Source of the DNA: Bacteroidota bacterium
Lineage (GTDB): Bacteria > Bacteroidota > Bacteroidia > Chitinophagales > Saprospiraceae
Assembly: GCA_018969455.1 (NCBI GenBank)
Contig: JAGWYI010000020.1
Location: forward strand, 1 to 18,059
Length of the DNA stretch: 18,059 bases
Direction: 5' to 3'
Of this stretch, positions 1 to 8,095 are shown one piece after another (position 1 is the first letter of the stretch; the number at the start of each line of letters is the position of its first letter). Below the pieces are notes generated by a model, which was not told the DNA's origin, made no database searches, and saw nothing but the letters and a program-made list of their open reading frames with translations. The translations under genes and the position numbers were made by a program.

Positions 1-184
1 TACAACAACGAAGGCAAAATTTTTTCTAAATTTTTTTTTGCAATTCTATGTTGTTTGTTCCACCAGAATAAAAGTATAAAAATCGCTCATCCTTCTCTTT
101 TTGCAGATAAAAATCTGCTAAACCGGAATCGAAATTTTATGGAATTTTCCCCAAAATTTTAAAACATAATTTTATTTGCACGCC

Positions 185-1627
185 ATGATGGAAAATTTTC
201 TGAAATATTTTAAACTGCCTCTGCCCCAACTCTTATTGCTTAGTGTTGTTTTTACACAAAGCAAATCTTTGTTGGCTCAAGATTCGGTACAGCAACGCGA
301 TTCTGCGGCCTTTCGTCAAATTTATACCCAATCTCTTACCGACGGACGCGCTTATGATTGGTTGAAACACCTCACCCAAGGCATAGGGCACCGCCTGAGC
401 GGGAGCCCCTCCGCAGAAAAAGCCGTATTCTGGACCCGTTCGGTTCTCGATACCCTGGGCTTCGATTCGGTATGGCTCCAGCCCGTAATCGTGCCGCATT
501 GGGTACGCGGAACAGCCGAAAAGGTGGCAATTCTGCCCGGAAAAACGGTTAAAAGTATGAACCTTCACGCCCTGGCATTGGGAGGATCGGTAGGAACTCC
601 TCCCGGAGGCATCCAAGGGCAGGTGGTACGCGTGTCTTCCTGGGAGGCGCTCGATCTATTGGGCGAAAAAGGCTTAAAAGGGAAAATTGCCTATTTCAAT
701 CGTGCCATGGATCAAAGCAAAATAAACACGTTCGAAGCATATGGCGGTGCCGTAGATCAAAGGGTGCGCGGAGCCTCTAAAGCCGCTCGATATGGCGCCA
801 TCGCTGTGATCGTCCGCTCGGTTGGTACCACCCTCGATACCTTCCCACATACAGGCGTTTTGCATTACGATACGGCATTTACTGCAATCCCGGCCATTGC
901 CATCAGTACCCGCGATGCTGAAATGCTCAATGAATTACTCAATCGTCCCGAACCTGTTCGGGTAAGTATAAACCTGCATTGCGAAAGCTTGCCCGATGCG
1001 CCTTCTCACAATGTCATTGCCAGCCTGCGCGGTACGGAACAACCCAACGATGTCATTTTAGTAGGAGGACATCTGGATAGCTGGGATGTAGGCCAAGGCG
1101 CACATGATGACGGAGCCGGAGTGGTACAAAGCATGGAAGTATTGCGACTTTTACATAAAATGGGGTATCGGCCGCGTCATACCATTCGATGTGTGTTGTT
1201 TATGAACGAAGAAAATGGCGGTCGCGGCGGCGCAAAATATGCAGAAGAATCGGCTAAAAAAGGCGAATTCCCGCTGGCTTCCATTGAAAGCGATGCCGGC
1301 GGATTTTCTCCCCGGTCCTTTGGTTTTGACGCCGAACAATCGGTTTTTGATGCTTTTTTTGATCAAATTAAACTGGCGGCGCCCCTGTTCAAACCCTATG
1401 GGATTGTGTTGGAAAAAGGCGGCGGCGGCGCAGATATTGGCCCGCTGAAAGGACAAAAAGGGCTTTTAGGCGGACTGGAACCCGATTCGCAACGGTATTT
1501 CGATTTGCACCATACCGGAAACGATGTATTTGAACAGGTAAACAAACGGGAACTCCAGTTGGGCGCAGCAGCAATGGCCGCCTTGGTATACTGGATGGAC
1601 CAACATTTGCCATGTTCGAAAAAATAA
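185..1627 (+). CDS. Secreted M28-family zinc metallopeptidase (carboxypeptidase Q-like)
   Basis: Predicted exported di-zinc exopeptidase that trims peptides outside the cytoplasm. The first ~32 residues form a signal peptide (a run of Leu, then SLLAQ before DS). A central stretch at about residues 120-270 fits the PA-type insert found in carboxypeptidase Q-like M28 enzymes. The C-terminal part carries the whole M28 metal set: GGHLDSWD (His and Asp near 296-301), HDDGAG (~307-312), NEEN (~341-344, catalytic and ligand Glu), SDAGG (~369) and DLHHTGND (His ~442). The length of 480 aa is normal for the group. An in-frame TTG at 176 would add three residues; the ATG at 185 (or 188) places the signal peptide better. 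It converges on fumarylacetoacetase with a shared hairpin between. The exact substrate cannot be told; the family assignment is firm. Confidence 0.93.
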   Translation: MMENFLKYFKLPLPQLLLLSVVFTQSKSLLAQDSVQQRDSAAFRQIYTQSLTDGRAYDWLKHLTQGIGHRLSGSPSAEKAVFWTRSVLDTLGFDSVWLQPVIVPHWVRGTAEKVAILPGKTVKSMNLHALALGGSVGTPPGGIQGQVVRVSSWEALDLLGEKGLKGKIAYFNRAMDQSKINTFEAYGGAVDQRVRGASKAARYGAIAVIVRSVGTTLDTFPHTGVLHYDTAFTAIPAIAISTRDAEMLNELLNRPEPVRVSINLHCESLPDAPSHNVIASLRGTEQPNDVILVGGHLDSWDVGQGAHDDGAGVVQSMEVLRLLHKMGYRPRHTIRCVLFMNEENGGRGGAKYAEESAKKGEFPLASIESDAGGFSPRSFGFDAEQSVFDAFFDQIKLAAPLFKPYGIVLEKGGGGADIGPLKGQKGLLGGLEPDSQRYFDLHHTGNDVFEQVNKRELQLGAAAMAALVYWMDQHLPCSKK

Positions 1628-1631
1628 ATAA

Positions 1632-1664
1632 AAGAGCCTGAAAACCACTCGTTTTCAGGCTCTT
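1632..1664. terminator. Bidirectional intrinsic terminator between convergent genes
   Basis: A perfect 14-bp stem (1632-1645 with 1651-1664) with a 5-nt loop sits in the 41-nt gap between the M28 peptidase stop and the fumarylacetoacetase stop. The arms read AAGAGCCTGAAAAC and its complement. T-rich sequence follows on the plus strand (TCTGTTTATTT), and the minus strand also runs into T-rich sequence (TTTATTTATTT). It can therefore serve both converging genes. Confidence 0.85.
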
Positions 1665-1668
1665 CTGT

Positions 1669-2904
1669 TTATTTAGCGGGCAATACCTGGCCCTCTGTAA
1701 CTCCAAAACCCACCCGATTGGGCCCTTCGCCAGCCCACGCATACATGCGTACGATATCTCCGTCTTCTAAAAACTTGCGTACCGTTCCGTCATTCAGCAG
1801 GATCTCTTGCCTTCCCCCCCAACTGAGTTCCAGCATAGAGCCATAACTGCCAGCCGTGGGTCCGCTGATGGTTCCCGATGCCATCAAATCACCTACTTGC
1901 ACATTGCAGCCATTAACCGTATGGTGCGCCAATTGCTGGGCCATTGACCAATATAAATAACGGGTATTGGAACGACAAACCACCGACTCGGGGCTTTGCG
2001 ATGTTTGGATGCTTACTTCCAAATGAATGTCGTAATTTTTAGCGCCCTTGGTTTGCAAATATTCGAGCGGTTCCGGCAACTGCCTGGGGCCCTTTACGCG
2101 AAAAGGCTTTAACGCTTCCAGCGGAACAATCCAGGGCGAAATACTGGAGCCGAAGTTCTTCCCCAAAAATGGGCCAAGCGGCACATATTCCCAACGTTGT
2201 ATGTCGCGTGCACTCCAATCATTGAAAATCACCATGCCGAATATGTATTCATCGGCGTTTTCAGGACGAATTGTTTCGCCCATTGCAGTTTCTTTTCCGA
2301 TAACAAACGCCATTTCCAATTCAAAATCCAGTTGGCGGGATGTTCCGTACACCGGGGTGTCTGGTGCGCCACCAGGGGGTAATATTTGTCCTTTTGGGCG
2401 TTGGATGGGTGTTCCGCTTACCACAATAGACGAGGCGCGGCCATGGTACCCTACTGGCAACCAACGCCAATTGGGCAACAAGGGGTTGTCGGGCCGAAAC
2501 ATTTTACCCACATTGGTGGCATGTTCTATGCTGCTGTAAAAATCGGTATAATTGGGTACCCGGATGGGCATAGCCATTTGGATGTTTTTTCGGGGAATCA
2601 GCAAGGCATCGGCATTCGCAGGCGCATGATCCTGTCGCAACCAATCCTGCACTTTTTTGCGAATGCGGTTGGTTTGGGATTTGCCAAGGGCAATAAAATC
2701 GTTGAGCACGGGCTGGCTGAATATTTTTTGATAAAAACGCCGTTTACCAAACAATCCCGACTCGGCGGCTGCCGCTAAATCAATTACGTGTTCGCCTATG
2801 GCCATACCAGCGCGCAGGCGTCCATCGCCTGTGTGAAAAATGCCATAAGGCAAATTATGGATGGAAAAATCGGAATTATCAGGAATTTGCAACCAGGAAT
2901 GCAT
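1669..2904 (-). CDS. fahA: Fumarylacetoacetase
   Basis: Hydrolyses fumarylacetoacetate to fumarate and acetoacetate, the last step of the homogentisate route of tyrosine (and phenylalanine) breakdown; cytosolic and metal-dependent. The FAH catalytic set is visible in order: YTDFYSS with EHATNVG (metal Asp and catalytic His), the GYHGRASS segment, DFELEMAFVIG (the two metal Glu), FNDWSARDIQ (metal Asp), GPFLGKNFG (Lys), and GTISGPTAGSYGSMLELSW near the C-terminus. At 411 aa from the ATG at 2904 it matches the family. An in-frame start at 2931 would add nine residues (MFRTKSTRT) that do not look like FAH, so I chose 2904. It is divergent from the alpha/beta hydrolase. No other homogentisate-pathway gene is beside it, but a tryptophan dioxygenase lies 1.5 kb away. 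Confidence 0.96.
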   Translation of the reverse strand: MHSWLQIPDNSDFSIHNLPYGIFHTGDGRLRAGMAIGEHVIDLAAAAESGLFGKRRFYQKIFSQPVLNDFIALGKSQTNRIRKKVQDWLRQDHAPANADALLIPRKNIQMAMPIRVPNYTDFYSSIEHATNVGKMFRPDNPLLPNWRWLPVGYHGRASSIVVSGTPIQRPKGQILPPGGAPDTPVYGTSRQLDFELEMAFVIGKETAMGETIRPENADEYIFGMVIFNDWSARDIQRWEYVPLGPFLGKNFGSSISPWIVPLEALKPFRVKGPRQLPEPLEYLQTKGAKNYDIHLEVSIQTSQSPESVVCRSNTRYLYWSMAQQLAHHTVNGCNVQVGDLMASGTISGPTAGSYGSMLELSWGGRQEILLNDGTVRKFLEDGDIVRMYAWAGEGPNRVGFGVTEGQVLPAK

Positions 2905-3002
2905 GGTACGTGTAGATTTTGTGCGGAACAAATGTCGACTTTCTTGAGGTTTTAACGAAAAAAAACGCGTTTGTGTGTGAGAATAATTTTTATGTTCGCG
3001 TC

Positions 3003-3812
3003 ATGAAACATCGTTTTCTATATAATAACAGCGCGCTTGGATGGCGCACCAATGATGTTCCGGGGCAATATCCTTTGGTGTTGTTGCACGGGTTTTGCGA
3101 AGACACCAGTGTGTGGGACCTTACGGTTGCCCAAATGACAGATATTCCGGTTTTGCGCATGGATTTACCCGGATTTGGCACTTCCGATCGCCTTGAAACT
3201 TCCACAGTTACGGCGTTTGCCCACGCTTTGGCGGCAATGCTTCAGGAAGCCGGCGCTGCACAGGTAGTGCTCGTGGGGCATTCCATGGGTGGATATGTCG
3301 CCCTCGAATTTGCCCGGTTGTACCCCGAACATCTGTTGGGTCTTGGTTTGTTTCACGCGCACCCATTCGCCGATACCCCCGAGCGGCTGGAGGCCCGAAG
3401 ACGCGGCATTCACCTCTTGCAACAAGGGAAACAGGCAGCGTATGTGGGCCAGCTTTTTCCGGGCTTGTTCAAGCCTGAATTTGCAGCGCTCAACCCCGAT
3501 TGCTTATCCAGTTTGATCCAAAATGCCCAAACGTTCCAGGCTGATTCCATCATTGCCGCGCTGGAATTGATGATGGCCCGACCCGACCAATGTGACACGG
3601 TTAAAAATTTAAATTGTCCGCTATTGCTGTTTCTTGGTACCGATGATTTGTTGGTGCCCATGCGGGAGACCCTGGAAGCTTGCCTGGGCACAAGCCGTTT
3701 ATCCCTTACGATAGCCCGAAATGTTGCGCACATGGGCATGTTTGAAGCGCCTTTAATTGCAAACCAAGCCATTGTCGATTTTTGGAAATATTGTACGCAA
3801 AAAGTAGGCTGA
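3003..3812 (+). CDS. Alpha/beta hydrolase
   Basis: Cytosolic alpha/beta-hydrolase fold enzyme of 269 aa with unknown substrate. The oxyanion-loop HG lies in LLHGFCEDTSVWD (~27-39), followed by the DLPGFGTSD strand-turn (~54-62). The nucleophile elbow is GHSMGG with Ser94. The acid is Asp214 or Asp215 in LFLGTDDLLVP, and the catalytic His is His243 in NVAHMGMFEAP. The order and spacing match the small esterase/haloperoxidase-like branch. An earlier in-frame start at 2919 would give a 28-residue extension with no family resemblance that would overlap the upstream region of fahA; MKHRFLYNN at 3003 is the better start. Divergent placement next to fahA suggests, but does not prove, a shared regulatory region. 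Confidence 0.9.
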   Translation: MKHRFLYNNSALGWRTNDVPGQYPLVLLHGFCEDTSVWDLTVAQMTDIPVLRMDLPGFGTSDRLETSTVTAFAHALAAMLQEAGAAQVVLVGHSMGGYVALEFARLYPEHLLGLGLFHAHPFADTPERLEARRRGIHLLQQGKQAAYVGQLFPGLFKPEFAALNPDCLSSLIQNAQTFQADSIIAALELMMARPDQCDTVKNLNCPLLLFLGTDDLLVPMRETLEACLGTSRLSLTIARNVAHMGMFEAPLIANQAIVDFWKYCTQKVG

Positions 3813-3918
3813 ATAGTTGCCTTTTGGCCCATGTTTAACCCGGGACCACCCTGAATACCACTTCGGATCTTTGCCCAAAACTATACTTTACGCCGCCAGA
3901 TTTTGAGCATAACGATCT

Positions 3919-3959
3919 TTATAAATCATTATAAATCAGCGAAATTCATCCTGATTTAT
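3919..3959. repeat. 10-bp tandem repeat and hairpin upstream of crcB
   Basis: The 10-mer TTATAAATCA occurs twice in tandem (3919-3928 and 3929-3938). ATAAATCAG at 3931-3939 is the exact complement of CTGATTTAT at 3951-3959, giving a 9-bp stem with an 11-nt loop. It lies 43 bases before the crcB start. It could be an operator or a leader hairpin, but nothing seen identifies a binding protein, and the AT-richness makes chance possible. Confidence 0.4.
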
Positions 3960-4001
3960 CCACAAAATCCGGCGAATCCTGGTATACATAGCGTGAAAAA
4001 T

Positions 4002-4373
4002 ATGTCGAACATTTGGTCTTTTTTTCTGGTATTTATAGGGGGAGGCTTGGGGAGCATAAGCCGTTTTGCCCTCGGTCTTTGCCTACAACCATGGGCATCC
4101 CGCTTCCCCCTGGCTACCCTGGCGGCCAATGCAATTGCGTGCTTTATAATTGGCGTGTTAACCGGACTTTCCAGTTCCGGAGCGCTGCCCAACCCTTACC
4201 GGCTCCTTCTTGCAACCGGTTTTTGTGGAGGCTTGAGCACATTCTCGACGTTTACTGCCGAAACCTGGCAATTGCTACAATCCGAGCAATGGCTTTTTGC
4301 CGCAACAAACCTGATTTTGAGTTTGTGCCTTTGCATGGGTTGTCTACTTTTGGGCCTGAAATTTGCACATTAA
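4002..4373 (+). CDS. crcB: CrcB/Fluc fluoride ion channel
   Basis: Small inner-membrane protein that exports fluoride as a dual-topology dimer, protecting enzymes such as enolase and pyrophosphatase. The 123 aa from the ATG at 4002 hold four hydrophobic helices. Family signatures are visible: GGGLGSISRF (helix 1 glycine/Arg motif), LAANAIACFIIG (helix 2 with the conserved Asn), and GFCGGLSTFSTFTAE (the Gly-rich break and Phe-box region TFSTF in helix 3). An in-frame ATG at 3903 would add 33 polar residues absent from the family, so I reject it. There is one copy only, as expected for a homodimer. No fluoride riboswitch consensus was found upstream. Confidence 0.92.
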   Translation: MSNIWSFFLVFIGGGLGSISRFALGLCLQPWASRFPLATLAANAIACFIIGVLTGLSSSGALPNPYRLLLATGFCGGLSTFSTFTAETWQLLQSEQWLFAATNLILSLCLCMGCLLLGLKFAH

Positions 4374-4427
4374 AATGCAGTCACCCTTCCCTTAAAGCCG
4401 TTTGATGCACCTACCCAACCAAATAAT

Positions 4428-5372
4428 ATGAACCAAGAAATAATCGATCGCCTCCAACAATTGGAGGAAAAGTTCGGCGCCATGGGGCAAGATATGAAAT
4501 CTTACCTGGATGGATTGTTGTACGCCGAATTTCTCACTTATTGGGACTATATCCACCTGGATACTTTGTTAAGCCTGCAAAATCCGCGTACACCCATACC
4601 TGATGAACGGATTTTTATCTTATACCATCAAATCACCGAACTGTATTTCCGACTTTGCCTGGATGCCATCGGGCAGCTGGCTGCACATGAAGGACCCTTA
4701 CCGATGAACTTTTTCATCCGGCAGCTCGACAGACTGAACCGTTATTTTAAAAATTTGATCGATTCGTTCGATATCATGGTGGATGGAATGGATCGCGACG
4801 AATTTCTCAAATTTCGAATGAGCTTGCTCCCGGCCAGCGGTTTTCAAAGCGTGCAATATCGGATGATTGAAATAGCCAGCACCGATTTGCGCCAACTCGT
4901 TCATGTGTCAAAACGTGAATTGGTAACCGATGTAGAGGAAGTGCGTGTTTTATCCTCGGTGCTTTATTGGAAATCAGGCGCCACAGAACTGGCCACCGGG
5001 AAAAAAACGCTCACCTTGCGACAATTCGAACGGAAGTATGCGGAGGAACTGATCCGATTCGCTCAACAATATCAACAATCCAATCTGCGCAAACTGTTTC
5101 AAGGGCTTAGTCCCGCCGATCAGCAGGATGCTTCCTTGCGGGACATGTTGCGCACATACGACTACAATGTCAACGTACGATGGGCATTGTCTCATTACCG
5201 CTCGGCTGTGCGTTACCTCGATGCCAAGCCCAAGGAAATAGAAGCCACCGGTGGAACCAACTGGCAAAAATACCTGCCTCCCCGGTTTCAACGCGTGGTG
5301 TTTTTCCCCGAATTATGGACAGCCGAAGAACAGGAAACCTGGGGGAAATCGTTTGATGTAAACCCGGTTTAA
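4428..5372 (+). CDS. Tryptophan 2,3-dioxygenase family protein
   Basis: Heme enzyme opening the indole ring of tryptophan to N-formylkynurenine, the first step of the kynurenine pathway. The 314 aa follow the family order: YWDYIHLDTLLSLQNPR (~38-54), DERIFILYHQITELYF (~59-74, with the active-site His67), FRMSLLPASGFQSVQYR (~129-145, with substrate-carboxylate Arg130), WALSHYRSA (~252-260, proximal heme ligand His256), ATGGTN (~273-278, with the substrate-contacting Thr in a slightly altered GTGG loop) and FFPELW (~292-297). The altered loop and low similarity elsewhere leave room for a related indole substrate. Its TAA stop overlaps the TAA of the convergent TolB-like gene in a shared TTAA. 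No kynureninase or formamidase gene lies in this window. Confidence 0.88.
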   Translation: MNQEIIDRLQQLEEKFGAMGQDMKSYLDGLLYAEFLTYWDYIHLDTLLSLQNPRTPIPDERIFILYHQITELYFRLCLDAIGQLAAHEGPLPMNFFIRQLDRLNRYFKNLIDSFDIMVDGMDRDEFLKFRMSLLPASGFQSVQYRMIEIASTDLRQLVHVSKRELVTDVEEVRVLSSVLYWKSGATELATGKKTLTLRQFERKYAEELIRFAQQYQQSNLRKLFQGLSPADQQDASLRDMLRTYDYNVNVRWALSHYRSAVRYLDAKPKEIEATGGTNWQKYLPPRFQRVVFFPELWTAEEQETWGKSFDVNPV

Positions 5373-6433
5373 TCAACCCAGTCGGCTACAAAGACATTGG
5401 TATCGCGGGTGCCGCCATTGTTGCGGTTGGAACTGAAGGCGATTTTTTTCCCGTCGGGCGAAAACATGGGAAAGGAATTGAAGATGCTTTCGGTGGTGAT
5501 TTGCTCCAGCCCGCTGCCATCCTCATTGATCATATACAACTGAAAATCATACCCTTTGGTGGATTTGTGGTTGCTTGAAAAAAGGATGCGTTTGCCATCC
5601 GGATGAAAAAACGGAGCCCAATTGGCTTTTCCTAAGTGCGTTATCTGATGTTGGTTGCTGCCATCGGCATTGCAAACGAATATTTCCATGGCAACCGGAG
5701 CCACCAAACCTTCTTTGAGATAGTTTTTGTATTCCTCAATTTCTGCTTCCGTTTTCGGGCGACTTGCGCGGAATACAATTTTGCTGCCATCCGGACTGAA
5801 AAATGCGCCGCCATCGTAGCCCAGGGTACTGGTGATTTGCTTCAAACCAGAACCGTCGAGATTCATGGTCCACAATTCCAGGTCGCCTGAGCGGTCGCTG
5901 GTAAACAGAATTTTATCCCCTTTCGGGCTTAAAACCGCCTCGGCGTCGTAACCGGGCGAATTGGTGAGCCTTTTGGTCACTTTCCCTTTCAAATCGGCCA
6001 CATAAATATCATATGTGCTGTAAATCGGCCACAAATATTTGCCGTCGCGGCGCAAATTGGGCACTGGCGGACAAGTATCGGCTGCTGCACGGGTACTCGC
6101 AAACAAAATGTGCTTCCCATCAGGCATAAAAAAGGAACATGTAGTGCGTCCTTGGTTGCGGCTGATTGATTTGGGCTGATAGGATTTGTTTCCTGCGGCT
6201 TTTTTCACGTCCATCGCAAAAATCTGATCGCAATGAGCGCCCCATTTGGCATAATTGCTTTGAAATGTAAGTAATTTGCTGTTCGGACTCCAGTACGCCT
6301 CTGCATTGTCGCCGCCAAAGGTAAGTTGTTGTATGTTTCGCAAATGCTTTTCTGTACTGGCGCCGGTGCTTTGGCCTTGAGAATATTGCGTACAAAAAAC
6401 GGCTAAATGAAGAAAAAGGAGAAGACGTTTCAT
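5369..6433 (-). CDS. Secreted TolB-like six-bladed beta-propeller protein
   Basis: Exported protein of 354 aa of unknown role. A signal peptide (MKRLLLFLHLAVFC, cleaved about residue 20) is followed by six PD40/WD40-like repeats, each with the SPDG-K-I-x-F-x-S pattern: YWSPNSKLLTFQSN, FMPDGKHILFAST, LSPKGDKILFTSD, FSPDGSKIVFRAS, FHPDGKRILFSSN and FSPDGKKIAFSSN. Linkers such as MNLDGSGLKQIT between blades are typical of TolB-type propellers. No peptidase or OmpA domain follows, so this is a stand-alone propeller and not the DPP-IV or TolB-Pal type. It likely works in the periplasm or on the outer surface. It ends within the stop codon of the convergent tryptophan dioxygenase gene. Confidence 0.85.
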   Translation of the reverse strand: MKRLLLFLHLAVFCTQYSQGQSTGASTEKHLRNIQQLTFGGDNAEAYWSPNSKLLTFQSNYAKWGAHCDQIFAMDVKKAAGNKSYQPKSISRNQGRTTCSFFMPDGKHILFASTRAAADTCPPVPNLRRDGKYLWPIYSTYDIYVADLKGKVTKRLTNSPGYDAEAVLSPKGDKILFTSDRSGDLELWTMNLDGSGLKQITSTLGYDGGAFFSPDGSKIVFRASRPKTEAEIEEYKNYLKEGLVAPVAMEIFVCNADGSNQHQITHLGKANWAPFFHPDGKRILFSSNHKSTKGYDFQLYMINEDGSGLEQITTESIFNSFPMFSPDGKKIAFSSNRNNGGTRDTNVFVADWVD

Positions 6434-6578
6434 TGGTTGAACTGCAAAAAGGTATAAACTTTTGAAAAAATTGGGTTAATAAAGCAAAAAACGCGCAAGA
6501 ATAGGCAATAAAATTGGCCTTCCCGTCAGAATTGAGTCAAATTCCGGGGTTTAAATACAAGGGTGCGTAAAGCAGAAC

Positions 6579-7565
6579 TTAGGTATAACCAATTTTCTCC
6601 CGAATAGCGTCCAGGGTTTCTGCGAGGGACAAGGTAAATTGCCAGGGAACAATCGGGCTTTCCTGTAAGCCGTCACGCAAACATTCCTGAACATGGATGG
6701 CTTCCATCCAGTAGCCCCAACCTTGGTATGGATAATGTTCCAATTGTTCTACAATCTCTTTGCCTTCATAACGGGTCAAAGTCAGTATTTGGGTATGATG
6801 CCAGCGCGGATGCAAACGCACGCTGCCTTCTGTTCCAAGTAACCAGGCTTCAACCGGGGTGTGGGCAGCAACCGTTGCATGGCCCAGTGCAATTTTTTTA
6901 TCGGGATATTGGAAAGTAAAAATGGTGGTATCGTCTACATCTGTTTCAGTAAAAGTGGCTACTGCCTGAATGTGCGCCGGATCGGGCTTGCCCAATAAGC
7001 GCAAAGCCAGCAAAACAGGATAGATGCCAATATCCAGCAAGGCGCCACCGCCCAGGGTTTTGTTGAATAGCCGGGAATCGCGATCCAAAGGGAGTTTGAA
7101 TCCAAAATCGGCTTTTACAGTGTGTAAATGTCCTATGCCGCCCGCACCCACATACTCCAGGGCACGCTGTACACCGGGAATAAAGAAGGTCCACAACGCT
7201 TCCATCAAAAATACGCCGTGGTGACCAGCTGCTTCAATCATTTTGTGGGCCTCATGCGCGTTGAGCGCAAACGGTTTTTCACATAAAACCGGAAGCTTGT
7301 TGCTCAAACACAACATGGTGCACGTAAAATGCAGCGAATGCGGCGTCGCAACATATACCACATCCAGATCCCGACAATCCATCATCGATTCATAAGAACC
7401 ATAGGCATGTGGCACGCCAAATTCTTCCGCAAATTTGTTGGCGCGCTCCTGGGAAGCGGATGCCACTGCGTGCAAGCGGGCATTGGGCAACAAACGCAGG
7501 TCCTCTGCAAATTTTCGGGCAATTTTGCCCATACCCATGATGCCCCAATTGTAAATTCTTTCCAT
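6579..7565 (-). CDS. Gfo/Idh/MocA family NAD(P)-dependent oxidoreductase
   Basis: Cytosolic dehydrogenase of 328 aa. The N-terminal Rossmann domain starts with WGIMGMGKIARKF (~7-19) and contains YVATPHSLH (~71-79) and CEKPFALNAHEA (~95-106, the family EKP motif with Lys97). The C-terminal alpha/beta domain has GGGALLDIGIYPV (~172-183), whose Asp and Tyr match the dihydrodiol/glucose-fructose oxidoreductase branch. The substrate is probably a sugar, polyol or dihydrodiol but cannot be fixed. The start at 7565 lies directly before the glycine motif, which is usual. It is separated from the TolB-like gene downstream by 145 bases in which I see no strong terminator. It is divergent from the pterin synthase gene. 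Confidence 0.92.
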   Translation of the reverse strand: MERIYNWGIMGMGKIARKFAEDLRLLPNARLHAVASASQERANKFAEEFGVPHAYGSYESMMDCRDLDVVYVATPHSLHFTCTMLCLSNKLPVLCEKPFALNAHEAHKMIEAAGHHGVFLMEALWTFFIPGVQRALEYVGAGGIGHLHTVKADFGFKLPLDRDSRLFNKTLGGGALLDIGIYPVLLALRLLGKPDPAHIQAVATFTETDVDDTTIFTFQYPDKKIALGHATVAAHTPVEAWLLGTEGSVRLHPRWHHTQILTLTRYEGKEIVEQLEHYPYQGWGYWMEAIHVQECLRDGLQESPIVPWQFTLSLAETLDAIREKIGYT

Positions 7566-7683
7566 GCAGTGAAATTAAGGCGATTGCCGGATTGTGCCAA
7601 TAAGCCCGTCTTTTTTTTCAAACATTCGGGCATTTTGCTTGTTTGGGATGCGTACCTTGCCTTCAACATTTTATTCCCTACGC

Positions 7684-8091
7684 ATGAACGTCGCCGTTAT
7701 TCGAAAAGCCCATTTCAATGCAGCCCATCGTCTCCACAACCCTGCCTGGTCGGATGAGCGCAACCGGGAAGTTTTCGGTCTTTGCAACAACCCCAACTGG
7801 CATGGCCATAATTACGAACTCGAAGTACGTGTGGCCGGGCCAATTGACCCCGATACTGGCATGGTGGTCGACCTCGGTTGGCTCGCAGATTTGGTGAAAA
7901 AAGAGGTGGAATTACGATTTGATCACAAAAACCTGAACCTCGATACCGATGAATTCAAAAACCTCAACCCGACTGCCGAAAACATCTGCGTGGTGATCTG
8001 GCAGATTTTGAGAAATAAACTACCCGAAAAGCTCGATTTACACATTCGTTTGTACGAAACCCCGCGCAATTTTGTCGAATTCCCAGCCTGA
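7684..8091 (+). CDS. 6-pyruvoyl-tetrahydropterin synthase, Cx5HGH (PTPS-II-like) type
   Basis: Converts dihydroneopterin triphosphate to 6-pyruvoyl-tetrahydropterin on the tetrahydrobiopterin route; a QueD role in queuosine synthesis is the alternative. The 135 aa carry the zinc ligands His15 (HFNAAH), His40 and His42 (HGHNY), the catalytic Cys34 in GLCNNPNWHGH, Asp80-His81 in FDHKNL, and the substrate Glu125 in LYETP. Cys34 is five residues before HGH (Cx5HGH), as in animal PTPS, not three as in typical QueD. The segment IDPDTGMVVDL also closely resembles the human enzyme. An in-frame ATG at 7594 adds 30 unrelated residues, so the start is 7684. It is followed after 4 bases by riboflavin synthase, so the two are probably co-transcribed. 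Confidence 0.93.
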   Translation: MNVAVIRKAHFNAAHRLHNPAWSDERNREVFGLCNNPNWHGHNYELEVRVAGPIDPDTGMVVDLGWLADLVKKEVELRFDHKNLNLDTDEFKNLNPTAENICVVIWQILRNKLPEKLDLHIRLYETPRNFVEFPA

Positions 8092-8095
8092 ACCT

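Noticed and set aside
103..118. Hairpin GCAGAT-AAAA-ATCTGC upstream of the M28 gene
   Set aside because: A 6-bp stem in very AT-rich DNA with no T-tract or conserved context; it could be chance. Nothing else is recognisable in bases 1-184.
2048..2539. Plus-strand frame of 163 codons opposite fahA
   Set aside because: Antisense shadow; fahA is confirmed by catalytic motifs over the same bases.
3813..4001. Fluoride riboswitch before crcB
   Set aside because: I looked for the conserved fluoride riboswitch pseudoknot motifs and did not find them; only an AT-rich tandem repeat and stem are present.
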